Shown in pieces: positions 1-8,394 of a stretch of 64,000 nt of DNA (position 1 is its first letter; each line of letters begins with the position of its first letter). Below the pieces are notes generated by a model. The model searched no databases. It worked only from the letters and a program-made list of their open reading frames with translations, and was not told where the DNA came from. Source of the DNA: an uncultured Chloroflexota bacterium (GTDB lineage Bacteria > Chloroflexota > Anaerolineae > Aggregatilineales > Phototrophicaceae); NCBI GenBank assembly GCA_937974245.1, contig CALJKV010000033.1:32859-96858 (forward strand), read 5' to 3'. The position numbers and the translations under genes were made by a program.

Positions 1-2
1 TT

Positions 3-2024
3 GTCCCCAGTATCCCCGGTGAACTTATTTCCTCGGCGCTGGATTTGGACGAACCGCTGCAACTGGTCTATGCCGTCGCCACCTATATTCGCATCACGCT
101 GGAGGACGCCCAGGATATCCTGGAACTGCCGGGGACAGAAGTCAAGCTGCGTAAGCTGATGAACATCCTCAGCAAAGAACTTGAAGTCCAGGAACTCGGG
201 CGTAAAATCCAGACAGAAGCCCAGTCGGAAATGGAAAAAGTCCAGCGCGAGTATTACCTGCGCGAACAACTTAAAGCCATCCAGCGCGAACTGGGCGAAG
301 GCGATGAGCAGGCTGTTGAAGTAGATGAGTTCCGCCAGCGGATAGCTGATGCTGGCATGAGCGACGAAGCGGAAAAAGAGGCGCTGCGCGAGTTGGATCG
401 GCTATCCCGGCTACCGACTGCAGCTGCGGAATATGGCGTGATCCGTACCTATCTCGACTGGATCACCAGCTTGCCCTGGTCAAAGACCACCGAGGACAAC
501 CTGGACATCGCCCACGCCCGCGGGGTGCTGGAAGCAGACCATTACGGTTTGAAGGACATCAAAGAACGCATCCTCGAATTCCTGGCGGTACGTAAGCTGC
601 GAGCCGAACGCGGCATTGAACAGGAAGATGAGTCGGAGAAAGAGTACGTCATTCGGCGTGAGCGCAAGGGTGCTATCCTGTGCTTTGTCGGGCCGCCTGG
701 CGTCGGCAAAACCTCATTGGGCGCGTCCATTGCACGGGCGATGGAGCGGAAGTTTATCCGCATGAGTCTGGGCGGCGTGCGCGATGAAGCCGAGATTCGC
801 GGTTTCCGCCGTACCTATATCGGCTCAATGCCGGGGCGCATGATCCAGACAATTCGTCGCGTTGAGTCGCACAATCCCGTTATTATGCTGGATGAAGTGG
901 ATAAGTTGGGGCGTGACTTCCGGGGTGATCCGGCCAGCGCCCTGCTGGAAGTGCTGGACCCCGAACAGAACGCTGAGTTCCGTGACCATTACCTGGATGT
1001 GGCCTTTGACCTGAGCGATGTATTCTTCATCACTACGGCCAATGAGCTCGAACCAATCCCCGGCCCGCTGCGGGATCGTATGGAGATCATCCACCTGAGT
1101 GGATATACTGAGCAGGAAAAAGTGGCGATTGCCGAACAGTACCTCGTTAAGCGCCAGATCAAAGAGAGCGGCCTGCTGCCGGAGGAAATCGTCTTTGAGC
1201 GCGAGGCGCTGGAACTGATCGTTCGTGATTACACTCGTGAGGCTGGTGTCCGCACATTGGAGCGCGAGATTGGCCGTGTTGCCCGCAAAATTGTCACCCG
1301 TATCGCGGAAGGGCAAACTGAGAACACGGTTATTACGCCCCCGATGGTGCGCGAACTGTTGGGCAACCCGCGCTATGGCTACCGCGAGGAAATTGAGGAG
1401 CGTACCGACCAACCGGGCGTAGCAACCGGGCTGGCCTGGACTCCCGTCGGTGGTGATGTGCTGTTTGTTGAAGCGGCACGGATGCCGGGGAGCAAGGGCT
1501 TCCAGTATACCGGGCAATTGGGTGAGGTCATGCAGGAGAGCGCCCGCACCGCTCTGAGCTACATTCGCTCGAAAGCCGCTGAACTGGGCGTAGATGCGAC
1601 ATTCTTTGAGAAAAACGACATACACCTGCATGTGCCGGCAGGCGCTGTCCCGAAAGATGGTCCTTCCGCCGGGGTAACGATGGCCGTCGCGTTGGCATCA
1701 TTGCTTACGGGGCGGCCAACCCGCAGCAATGTCGCCATGACCGGCGAGATCACGCTGCGCGGCTTGGTGCTGCCGGTGGGGGGGATCAAGGATAAGATAC
1801 TCGCAGCGCACCGCTTCGGTGTGGATACGGTGATTATCCCTAAGAAGAATGAAAACGACCTGGACGACTTGCCAGACGATGTGCGCCAGAAGTTGACCTT
1901 TGTGCTGGCAGAACGGGTAGACGCGGTGTTGAGCGCGGCACTGATGCCCGCCGAGGCGCCTGCCGCGATCACGCGCAAGCCACCTACGGCTATCACTGAG
2001 CAGCCTGTTCCGCCCCCGGCGTAG
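3..2024 (+). CDS. lon: ATP-dependent protease Lon, 5' end outside window
   Basis: Cytoplasmic AAA+ serine protease that unfolds and degrades damaged and regulatory proteins. The frame is open from base 3, before any start codon, so the N-terminal substrate-binding domain is mostly outside the window. Counting from the TTG at 45, the Walker A motif GPPGVGKTSLG is near residue 216, Walker B (VIMLDEVDK) follows, and the Lon Ser-Lys dyad is at S541 (in DGPSAG) and K584 (second Lys of GIKDK). The Ser-Lys spacing of 43 equals that of E. coli Lon (S679/K722). The C-terminus ends in a short Pro-rich tail. The gene is convergent with the oxidase operon and followed by a hairpin. Identity is secure; only the true start is unknown. 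Confidence 0.97.
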   Translation, partial: VPSIPGELISSALDLDEPLQLVYAVATYIRITLEDAQDILELPGTEVKLRKLMNILSKELEVQELGRKIQTEAQSEMEKVQREYYLREQLKAIQRELGEGDEQAVEVDEFRQRIADAGMSDEAEKEALRELDRLSRLPTAAAEYGVIRTYLDWITSLPWSKTTEDNLDIAHARGVLEADHYGLKDIKERILEFLAVRKLRAERGIEQEDESEKEYVIRRERKGAILCFVGPPGVGKTSLGASIARAMERKFIRMSLGGVRDEAEIRGFRRTYIGSMPGRMIQTIRRVESHNPVIMLDEVDKLGRDFRGDPASALLEVLDPEQNAEFRDHYLDVAFDLSDVFFITTANELEPIPGPLRDRMEIIHLSGYTEQEKVAIAEQYLVKRQIKESGLLPEEIVFEREALELIVRDYTREAGVRTLEREIGRVARKIVTRIAEGQTENTVITPPMVRELLGNPRYGYREEIEERTDQPGVATGLAWTPVGGDVLFVEAARMPGSKGFQYTGQLGEVMQESARTALSYIRSKAAELGVDATFFEKNDIHLHVPAGAVPKDGPSAGVTMAVALASLLTGRPTRSNVAMTGEITLRGLVLPVGGIKDKILAAHRFGVDTVIIPKKNENDLDDLPDDVRQKLTFVLAERVDAVLSAALMPAEAPAAITRKPPTAITEQPVPPPA

Positions 2025-2042
2025 GCAGATACAAGAAACACA

Positions 2043-2063
2043 GGGAGGGTTTCTGGCCCTCCC
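2043..2063. terminator. Hairpin between convergent lon and oxidase operon
   Basis: GGGAGGG (2043-2049) pairs with CCCTCCC (2057-2063) across a 7-base loop. It lies just past the lon stop codon and about 45 bases from the end of the oxidase operon, so it could stop transcription from both sides. There is no long T-run, so this is a moderate call. Confidence 0.55.
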
Positions 2064-2106
2064 CGATATTGCTACGTTATTTTGCCCCTATACTCGGCGC
2101 ATTTTG

Positions 2107-2442
2107 TTAATATGCCACCGGTGGCACAATCAACAGGAAGATAATTGAGATGATCGCCATTATCAATGGGATTAACAGCACAATGGAAAAAATCCGGTTG
2201 TCAGTGCGGAGGTGCATGTAAAACAGCACCACCATAACTGCTTTGGCGACCGCTATGCCAAACAGCACCGGAATTGTCAGGCTGCCATGTTCCGCCGTGC
2301 CGATCAGCACCTCAATCACCGTGAGTACCGCCAACGCCCCGAAAACCACTGTATAAATCGGAAATGGTATCGTGATGCCGAACAGCACGGTTTCATCTTT
2401 CACGTCATCGTGCGCGTCAAGTGTATTGTGTTCATCGCTCAT
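2107..2442 (-). CDS. Cytochrome c oxidase subunit IV family protein
   Basis: A 111-residue membrane protein with three hydrophobic segments (about residues 25-45, 50-75 and 83-108). The pattern of a polar N-terminus, then FGITIPFPIYTVVFG and a Met/His-containing second helix (VVLFYMHLR), fits the prokaryotic subunit IV family (PF03626, CyoD/CtaF type), which stabilises the oxidase core. GAGAGGGAT precedes the ATG. It is the last gene of the operon, 24 bases after subunit III. The family is short and divergent, so position supports the call as much as sequence does. Confidence 0.8.
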   Translation of the reverse strand: MSDEHNTLDAHDDVKDETVLFGITIPFPIYTVVFGALAVLTVIEVLIGTAEHGSLTIPVLFGIAVAKAVMVVLFYMHLRTDNRIFSIVLLIPLIMAIISIIFLLIVPPVAY

Positions 2443-2466
2443 GGATATCCCTCTCTTAAAATCCAG

Positions 2467-3087
2467 CTAGAACAAGTAGATAAACGTAAACAGGAAAATC
2501 CACACTACGTCAACAAAATGCCAGTACAGGCCGAAGACTTCGACCCCAGCATAGTTTTCGGCGCTGTAGTTGCCCCGGCGGGCATTGAAAATCACGAACA
2601 ATGCCCACAGAACGCCGATGATGACGTGGAAACCGTGAAAGGCGGTCATGGCATAAAAGCGCATCCCGAATTCGTTGCCGTAGACTGCGATGCCTTCATG
2701 CGCCAGTTCTGTGTATTCGACACCCTGTAAGGCCACGAATACCGTCCCCATCAGCGCCGTCAGGCCGATCCAGCGAACAAGCCCGTCTCGGTTACCACGC
2801 TGGATATTGAGCAGGCCCATAACCATTGCCCAGCTACTGCCCAATAGCAGGAAGGTATTCAAACCGACCAGCGCAACATTGATGGATTCCTGTGCCGCCC
2901 GCACCAGTTCTGGGTAATTGAAACGGAATACCAGATACGCGCCAATTAACACGCTAAAAATAATAACTTCCGACCCCAGATACAGCCACATAGCGAGCTT
3001 AAGATTTTCGGCACGTGCGTGTGGTGAAGCATGGCCGTGATTGGGGGGTGCTTCGTGATGGGTCTGTTCAACCGTTATTTCGCTCAT
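2467..3087 (-). CDS. Cytochrome c oxidase subunit III (second copy in operon)
   Basis: Heme-copper oxidase subunit III, an integral membrane subunit of the terminal oxidase. Five hydrophobic helices are visible, with the family signatures AFHGFHVIIG and LYWHFVDVVWIFLF near the C-terminus. A His-rich segment precedes the first helix. Two ATGs lie close together at 3093 and 3087. GAGGG directly abuts the first and sits 7 bases before the second, so I chose 3087 (MSEITVEQ), giving 206 residues. A second, divergent subunit III gene lies upstream in the same operon, separated by a membrane protein of unknown function. Confidence 0.92.
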   Translation of the reverse strand: MSEITVEQTHHEAPPNHGHASPHARAENLKLAMWLYLGSEVIIFSVLIGAYLVFRFNYPELVRAAQESINVALVGLNTFLLLGSSWAMVMGLLNIQRGNRDGLVRWIGLTALMGTVFVALQGVEYTELAHEGIAVYGNEFGMRFYAMTAFHGFHVIIGVLWALFVIFNARRGNYSAENYAGVEVFGLYWHFVDVVWIFLFTFIYLF

Positions 3088-3193
3088 GGTCATTCCCTCA
3101 AATGAACCTAGTATTCCGACAGGATAAACCTATCGGGTGTAGGGGCGACCCGGTGTGGTCGCCTATAGTAAGCCGCTTTTCACCTGTTGATGG

Positions 3194-4168
3194 CTAGTTG
3201 CGTTGCCCAAAGAACTGTGGCGCGCCTCGTAAAAAGCTGATAATCCAGTTAAGAATGCCGGATAGTTCTTCGCCCCAATTCACGCTGGCAAACTTGTTCC
3301 AGATGGGCGCGGGGATAATCCGCTTCAGGATTGGAACGGGCACCAATAGGAAGAACGCCAGTACCAGGATATTCACCCAGTAAACCGTATCCGACAACTG
3401 AATTTCCGATACGAGTAGTGGCAACAACAGCGCCAGCAGCAGAAGCAGCAGCCACAACCGACTGCGATAAACAATTGCTAGCGCCGCCAGTGGTACCAGC
3501 ACGAACGGCATCAGCGCCGGAGTCGGGAAAACAAACTTGGGAAACAGCAGCGGCAGCCCAAGCAGGGACGCCAGAATACCGACAAAAATCACCACGCGCC
3601 AGGGAACCTGCGTGCCGTCCGGGTTTTTCAAGCCAGTAGTCAGGTAACGAACCAGCAACCCGATAACTGCTGCCACTGCGAACAGCGAAAGCAGCATCCA
3701 GACGACAAACACCGCGAAAATTGTCAACTGGCTGACCATGACTTCCTGACCGCCAAATGGCAATTGAACGGCAACCATACCCACCGCTTCCGCCGCGCCT
3801 TCCGCCTGGTGGACACTGCGCAGTACCGGGCCACTGGGGATGGTGGCGATGCCAAAGACGACCACGAAAACCACGATCACCGCCGTCGTAATTTTCCACA
3901 TGAACCCGCTCAGGATCGTGAATGGACTGTCCTGTGGTCCGGCGGCCTCGTCATCATGGCTTTCACCGTGAACATTCATGCGAGGGTCGAACGCGCCCAT
4001 GCCATACACAAAGAACCCAGCGGCCATAAAGACGGCTACAACCAGGCCGGGGCCGGTTTCCCACAGGGGGTCAAGACTCTGTAATCCGCGCAGGACTACC
4101 ACGATGAGCGCACCGAGCAAAAAACCCAGCACCCCCAACGGGATGGCGCGATTCAATCCGGGTTGCAT
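3194..4168 (-). CDS. Membrane protein of unknown function inside the oxidase operon
   Basis: A 324-residue protein with about eight hydrophobic segments. Helices near residues 8-28 and 38-57 come first, then an acidic loop with HGESHDDEAAG, then a long helix pair and three further helices in the C-terminal half, ending in a basic tail (APQFFGQRN). I do not recognise a characterised family, and no heme or copper ligand motif is evident. AAGGAGAT lies 8 bases before the ATG. It sits between the two subunit III genes, so an accessory or assembly role for the oxidase is a reasonable inference from position only. Confidence 0.8.
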   Translation of the reverse strand: MQPGLNRAIPLGVLGFLLGALIVVVLRGLQSLDPLWETGPGLVVAVFMAAGFFVYGMGAFDPRMNVHGESHDDEAAGPQDSPFTILSGFMWKITTAVIVVFVVVFGIATIPSGPVLRSVHQAEGAAEAVGMVAVQLPFGGQEVMVSQLTIFAVFVVWMLLSLFAVAAVIGLLVRYLTTGLKNPDGTQVPWRVVIFVGILASLLGLPLLFPKFVFPTPALMPFVLVPLAALAIVYRSRLWLLLLLLALLLPLLVSEIQLSDTVYWVNILVLAFFLLVPVPILKRIIPAPIWNKFASVNWGEELSGILNWIISFLRGAPQFFGQRN

Positions 4169-4253
4169 AGATGTTTATCTCCTTGCCAAAAAAGAACCAT
4201 GTAGCAGATGAACATTTTAGCTCATCTGCTCCCCGTTGTCAGGTTTTCGTTGC

Positions 4254-4841
4254 CTATAGCCAGTACAGCACGACATAAAAGAGCATCCAGGCTACCGTGA
4301 CGAAATGCCACAACCCCGCGGCGCCTTCAACCGGCCAGAAGTGGTACGGATCATACGCCCCGGCGCGGCCATTCCGGTACACAACAGCCATAAACGCGCC
4401 GATCACCAGGGCATGAACGCCATGAAAGCCGACCATCAACCGGAACAGGGTGCTGTACTGTCCGCTCACCGGTATGGTGATCCACTCCCAGGCCATGACC
4501 ACGACAAAGGCGACGCCCAGCAACAGTGCCAGCCCCCAGCGGTTAATGAAAACACTCTGCTCCCCGGTCTTGACCGCGCGGGTCGCACGGCGTACCAGCA
4601 GGCTGCTGATGATGAGCGCCAGCGTCATCAGACTGGGGATAACGACACCGAGCTTATCCACGCCCGGCGGCGGCCACGAGGCGGATTGATAGCGCAATTG
4701 CCAGTTGACCGCGATCAAGGCCACGAATGCCATAATCCAGGAAAACTGAAAAATAGCCAACCCGGTACGCTTGTTTTTCAAGTCCTGGAGTTCTTTACGA
4801 GATAAGTGTTGGGATAAATCCTGCTGCATGTTCTTGTCCAT
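4254..4841 (-). CDS. Cytochrome c oxidase subunit III (first copy in operon)
   Basis: About 195 residues with five hydrophobic helices and the subunit III signatures FHGVHALVIGAF and LWHFVTVAWMLFYVVLYW at the C-terminus. The N-terminus is hydrophilic and helical (SRKELQDLKNKRTG). The frame opens earlier with a TTG at 4862; I prefer the ATG at 4841 (MDKNMQQ), though an ATG at 4829 is also possible and neither has a strong Shine-Dalgarno. It follows the subunit I gene by about 150 bases. It is clearly diverged from the other subunit III in this operon, so the two may pack differently or one may be structural only. Confidence 0.88.
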   Translation of the reverse strand: MDKNMQQDLSQHLSRKELQDLKNKRTGLAIFQFSWIMAFVALIAVNWQLRYQSASWPPPGVDKLGVVIPSLMTLALIISSLLVRRATRAVKTGEQSVFINRWGLALLLGVAFVVVMAWEWITIPVSGQYSTLFRLMVGFHGVHALVIGAFMAVVYRNGRAGAYDPYHFWPVEGAAGLWHFVTVAWMLFYVVLYWL

Positions 4842-4989
4842 CACGATTTGCGGAGCGATCAAGAGATCAGATGTTGCTTATCCTGTTTCGAAAAGGTTCA
4901 TGAGTGGGGAGAGTCTCAGACTCTCCCCATAATATGCGGGGGACTCGGCACTTGCCGCTTCCCCGCGCAGTAGCCACGCCTCAGGACTG

Positions 4990-6693
4990 TTAATCCCCGG
5001 CAGGCTGAGGTGCTGCGGCACTACCGGGCTGCGCTGGGCTGCCCTTGCCGTACCGTTGATCAATCTCATCCAGGTAAGCAGTTGCTTCTTCTGAGCCATA
5101 TCCATAAGGGTCATGGAATGGCACTGGGTCGCCCACGAAGTTATGCGCCGGTGGTGGAGATGTGGTCGCCCATTCGAGCGTCAGTGCCCGCCAGGGATTC
5201 GCCCCAGCAATACTGCCAACATACAGGCTCTTATACATATTCCAGATCAGCAACAGCGCGGCGAAGCCCAGCACCGCCGATCCTGCACTGCTGAGGGAAT
5301 TCAGTGTCTGGAATTCCGGTGCATAAACGGCCACACGGCGCGGCATCCCCAGGATACCGGCGAAGTGCATTGGGAAGAACGTGAGCAGGAAGCCGATATA
5401 CGTCAACCAGAACTGCCAGCGACCAATGCGCTCGTCCATCATGCGCCCGGTAATCTTGGGATACCAGTGGTACAACCCGGAATAGATGGCAAAGACCGAA
5501 CCACCGAACAGGACAAAATGGAAGTGGGCGACGACGAAATAGGTGTCATGCACATGCAGGTTAAACGGAATCACGGCCAGCATCACGCCGGTAATCCCGC
5601 CGATGACGAACATCGAGAGGAAACCGAGCGAGAAGAGCATCGCACTAGTGAAGCGGATTTTTCCCATCCAGATCGTCCCTAACCAGCTAAAAATCTTGAT
5701 GCCGGTGGGGACAGCGATAATCATTGAGGTAATCATGAAGGGCAGGCGATATTCCGGCTGCAAACTGGTGAACATATGATGCGCCCATACTGTGAAACCA
5801 ATACCGCCAATTGCCATACTGGATAAAGCGATCATCTTATAGCCAAAGATAGGCTTGCGCGAATGGATGGACAGCACCTCGGAGAGAATGCCCATGCCAG
5901 GCAGCACCATAATATACACTGCCGGATGGCTGTAGAACCAGAAAATATTCTGCCACAGCAGCACATCGCCACCATTTGCCGGGTCAAAGAAGGCGGTACC
6001 AGCCACTTTATCCAGAATAAGCAGCGTCAGCGCCCCAGCCAGGAAAGGGGTCGCCATCACGACCAGGATTGAGGTAGCGGTCATTGCCCAGACAAACAAC
6101 GGCATCTGGAAGTAGCCCATGCCCTTTGGCCGCATATTGCGGATTGTTACCAGGAAGTTGATCGCGCCCAGAATTGAGGAGATACCGAGCAGGTGGGCAC
6201 CCAGCGCCGCTAAGACCTGGCCGTCTCCGCTAAAGATTGTACTCAGCGGCGGATACATCGTCCAACCGGCTTCCGGTGGGCCGATAAACCAGCTCAGCAG
6301 CATCAACAGACCGGCGGGCGGAATCAACCAGAAGGCGAAGGCATTCAGCCAGGGGAAGGCCATGTCCTTCGCGCCCAACATCAATGGCACAAGATAATTA
6401 CCAAACCCGGCCATCATCGGGATAATCCACAGAAAGATCATAATGAGGCCGTGCATACTCAGCACGGTGTTGTACTGCTGGCCGGTCTGTAACACATCAA
6501 GTTGCGGTGTGAGCAGTTCGGTGCGTATAGTCAGCGCCAGTACACCGCCCACCAGGAAGAAAAACAGCGATGTAACCATGTACTGCACGCCGATAATTTT
6601 GTGGTCAACGCTCCAGCGCAGGTAATCACTCACCCGCAACCGGGGCTGTTGTGGAGCAGAGGTTTCCCCTGCAGGAACCGAAATACTAGCCAT
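4990..6693 (-). CDS. ctaD: Cytochrome c oxidase subunit I, A2-type
   Basis: Catalytic subunit of the aerobic terminal oxidase, 567 residues with about twelve transmembrane helices. Ligand motifs visible are HGLIMIFLW (low-spin heme), WFYSHPAVYI (CuB His with cross-linked Tyr), VWAHHMFT (CuB His pair) and VAHFHFVLFGG (heme ligands). Helix VI carries YSHPAV rather than GHPEV, the hallmark of A2-type oxidases that lack the helix VI glutamate of the D-channel. AGAGGGAA lies before the ATG. The C-terminus ends in an Ala/Pro-rich tail. It is the second gene of the operon, after subunit II. Confidence 0.97.
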   Translation of the reverse strand: MASISVPAGETSAPQQPRLRVSDYLRWSVDHKIIGVQYMVTSLFFFLVGGVLALTIRTELLTPQLDVLQTGQQYNTVLSMHGLIMIFLWIIPMMAGFGNYLVPLMLGAKDMAFPWLNAFAFWLIPPAGLLMLLSWFIGPPEAGWTMYPPLSTIFSGDGQVLAALGAHLLGISSILGAINFLVTIRNMRPKGMGYFQMPLFVWAMTATSILVVMATPFLAGALTLLILDKVAGTAFFDPANGGDVLLWQNIFWFYSHPAVYIMVLPGMGILSEVLSIHSRKPIFGYKMIALSSMAIGGIGFTVWAHHMFTSLQPEYRLPFMITSMIIAVPTGIKIFSWLGTIWMGKIRFTSAMLFSLGFLSMFVIGGITGVMLAVIPFNLHVHDTYFVVAHFHFVLFGGSVFAIYSGLYHWYPKITGRMMDERIGRWQFWLTYIGFLLTFFPMHFAGILGMPRRVAVYAPEFQTLNSLSSAGSAVLGFAALLLIWNMYKSLYVGSIAGANPWRALTLEWATTSPPPAHNFVGDPVPFHDPYGYGSEEATAYLDEIDQRYGKGSPAQPGSAAAPQPAGD

Positions 6694-6842
6694 ACAGATT
6701 CCCTCTCAACTGATTTATTGCTTGATCCGATAAACGGTTGTAACTTCCCGTAAAGGAGGCATTAAGACCCCCTTACAGCAGATTGACTGGCATAATCACC
6801 AGGGAGCAGGTGGCGGCGTCCCTGGTGGTTATGAATTGTGAA

Positions 6843-8009
6843 TTAGCAGGCCGATTCGCCCGATACGCTCAATGTACACAGGAAGGCGACAATATCAGCA
6901 GCCTGGTCATCAGGAATGTTCAGATTTGGCATAAGGGGGCCATAGCCCGGCACAAGAAACACGTTGGGTTCGTGGATAGATTGCAGCAGGTATTCCGCTG
7001 CGCTCAGACCGGTAGCCTGGGCGCGTGCCGCTGCCGCACGGTCGGCCACGCCATCCAGACTGGGGCCAACATCACCAACCCAGCCAAACTCTGACAGGAC
7101 ATGACAGGTGAAGCACGGGTACTGCTGACTTTCGAGCAATTGCCTGCCGCGCAGCACCGGGTCTTCAGGGGGGTGCAGTACCTGGCTGACTTCGGTGTTG
7201 AGGAATTCGGATTTATAGGCGGCTTCGTCTTTGTGGACGACCACCCATGACACCATCGCACCATGATTGCCGCCGCACAGTTCGGCGCAGCGGATTGGGT
7301 AGCGCACCGGGTAGTCGGTATTGCCAGGGACTTCTACTGGAGTGAGGCGGATTTCGGTGACACGTCCCGGCAGCAAGTCCTGCTTCATACGGAAGGCCGG
7401 CACCCAGAACGAATGGATCACGTCGCGTGTTTCCATCTCCAGCTTCAATGACTGACCAACATAGGTGTGCAATTCATTAGTCGCAACCTGCACAGCGCCA
7501 TCCTGGTTCAGCTTGTCCTGTATGGTTTGCGGGAGTTCAGAGACAACTGTATCAGCGGGCAGTTCATCTGTGGGAACGGTGTAGGTGAAAGCCCAGTTAA
7601 AGCGAGCGCCAACCACATTCACAACCGCTTCAGCGGGTTGTTCCTCGCGGATACTGACCCAGACATTATAACTAAGGATGGTCAGCACGGTGACAATCAC
7701 CGCCGGGATCGCTGTCCAGACAATTTCCAGCGTCGTATTACCGTGAATATGGGGGCCATCGGTGGTATCGTCGGGCTTAGCGCGGAAGGCGATCACCGAG
7801 TATAGCAACAGTCCTTGTACCAGCAGGAAAATAGCGCCGCCGATCACCAGCAGGATTTTGAAGAGTGAGTCGATCTGTTGGGATTGAGCAGACGCTTCCG
7901 GCGGGAAGAAAGATGGCATCGTCTGTCCAATCAGTAAACCGCCGCCGATCATGACAATTCCGGCAGCAACAATCATAAAAATAGTGCGCGTACTCATGGA
8001 AGCATTCAT
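6843..8009 (-). CDS. ctaC: Cytochrome c oxidase subunit II fused to cytochrome c (caa3 type)
   Basis: A 388-residue protein that accepts electrons and passes them to subunit I. Two N-terminal helices (about residues 9-30 and 50-72) anchor a cupredoxin domain facing outside. CuA ligands are seen in DVIHSFWVP (His) and CAELCGGNHGAM (Cys, Glu, Cys, His, Met). A C-terminal class I cytochrome c follows, with CFTCH heme attachment and the probable axial Met in GPLMPN. This architecture lets soluble or membrane donors deliver electrons straight to the complex. It is the first gene of the six-gene operon. ATGs at 8009 and 7997 are both possible starts. Confidence 0.97.
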   Translation of the reverse strand: MNASMSTRTIFMIVAAGIVMIGGGLLIGQTMPSFFPPEASAQSQQIDSLFKILLVIGGAIFLLVQGLLLYSVIAFRAKPDDTTDGPHIHGNTTLEIVWTAIPAVIVTVLTILSYNVWVSIREEQPAEAVVNVVGARFNWAFTYTVPTDELPADTVVSELPQTIQDKLNQDGAVQVATNELHTYVGQSLKLEMETRDVIHSFWVPAFRMKQDLLPGRVTEIRLTPVEVPGNTDYPVRYPIRCAELCGGNHGAMVSWVVVHKDEAAYKSEFLNTEVSQVLHPPEDPVLRGRQLLESQQYPCFTCHVLSEFGWVGDVGPSLDGVADRAAAARAQATGLSAAEYLLQSIHEPNVFLVPGYGPLMPNLNIPDDQAADIVAFLCTLSVSGESAC

Positions 8010-8394
8010 ATGTTGACGTACCCTACTGAGACAACCAGATTAAACAGAATAGGGATGCAAATCCATCTGCGTGGGCATTCTCCCGTTAGCCCAGCAGCCG
8101 GCGATAACATCTTCATAGCGAGGTTTGCAATAGAGGCAGTGTCCAGACAGAACTAGGGGTAGGTGGCCCCGCTGGCCTGAATGAACATAAGGTGAACGAC
8201 TCAAGCGAAAGGCTCGATTACCTACGCTATGGGCAAGGACAAGAGGAATTTTACACCGATTTGCCAGGATTGCAACAATGCATGTGCCTGAAACGCCCAC
8301 AAAAACGCCGGCTGCATGAGAACCTGATGAACAAAAGCCGTTCCGCAAATCGCTTTTCACTATAATGGCAAAAAGGAAGTGGCAAGGAGATACC
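8010..8394. other. Divergent intergenic region, oxidase operon / M23 peptidase
   Basis: 385 bases without a supportable gene. It must hold the promoter of the oxidase operon on the minus strand; AT-rich patches at about 8030-8050 are candidates but none is a convincing -35/-10 pair. On the plus strand there is a clear -10 box at 8361. I looked for structured RNA and saw no recognisable riboswitch or tRNA. Confidence 0.5.
8361..8366 (+). promoter_or_regulatory. -10 box of the M23 peptidase gene
   Basis: A perfect TATAAT at 8361-8366 overlaps the first in-frame ATG (8365) of the downstream frame, so that ATG cannot be the translation start. The next ATG at 8395 has AAGGAG 5 bases upstream. The -35 element is weak. 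Confidence 0.65.

Noticed and set aside
825..1631. A 268-codon open frame antisense to lon
   Set aside because: Lies wholly inside the conserved lon gene on the other strand and has no ribosome site or recognisable domain; a shadow of lon's codon bias.
4878..5114. Small frame on the minus strand overlapping the end of the subunit I gene
   Set aside because: Most of it lies inside ctaD in another frame, with no ribosome site and no family pattern.
8010..8364. Possible riboswitch or structured leader
   Set aside because: No known riboswitch core could be recognised by reading, and pairing was weak.
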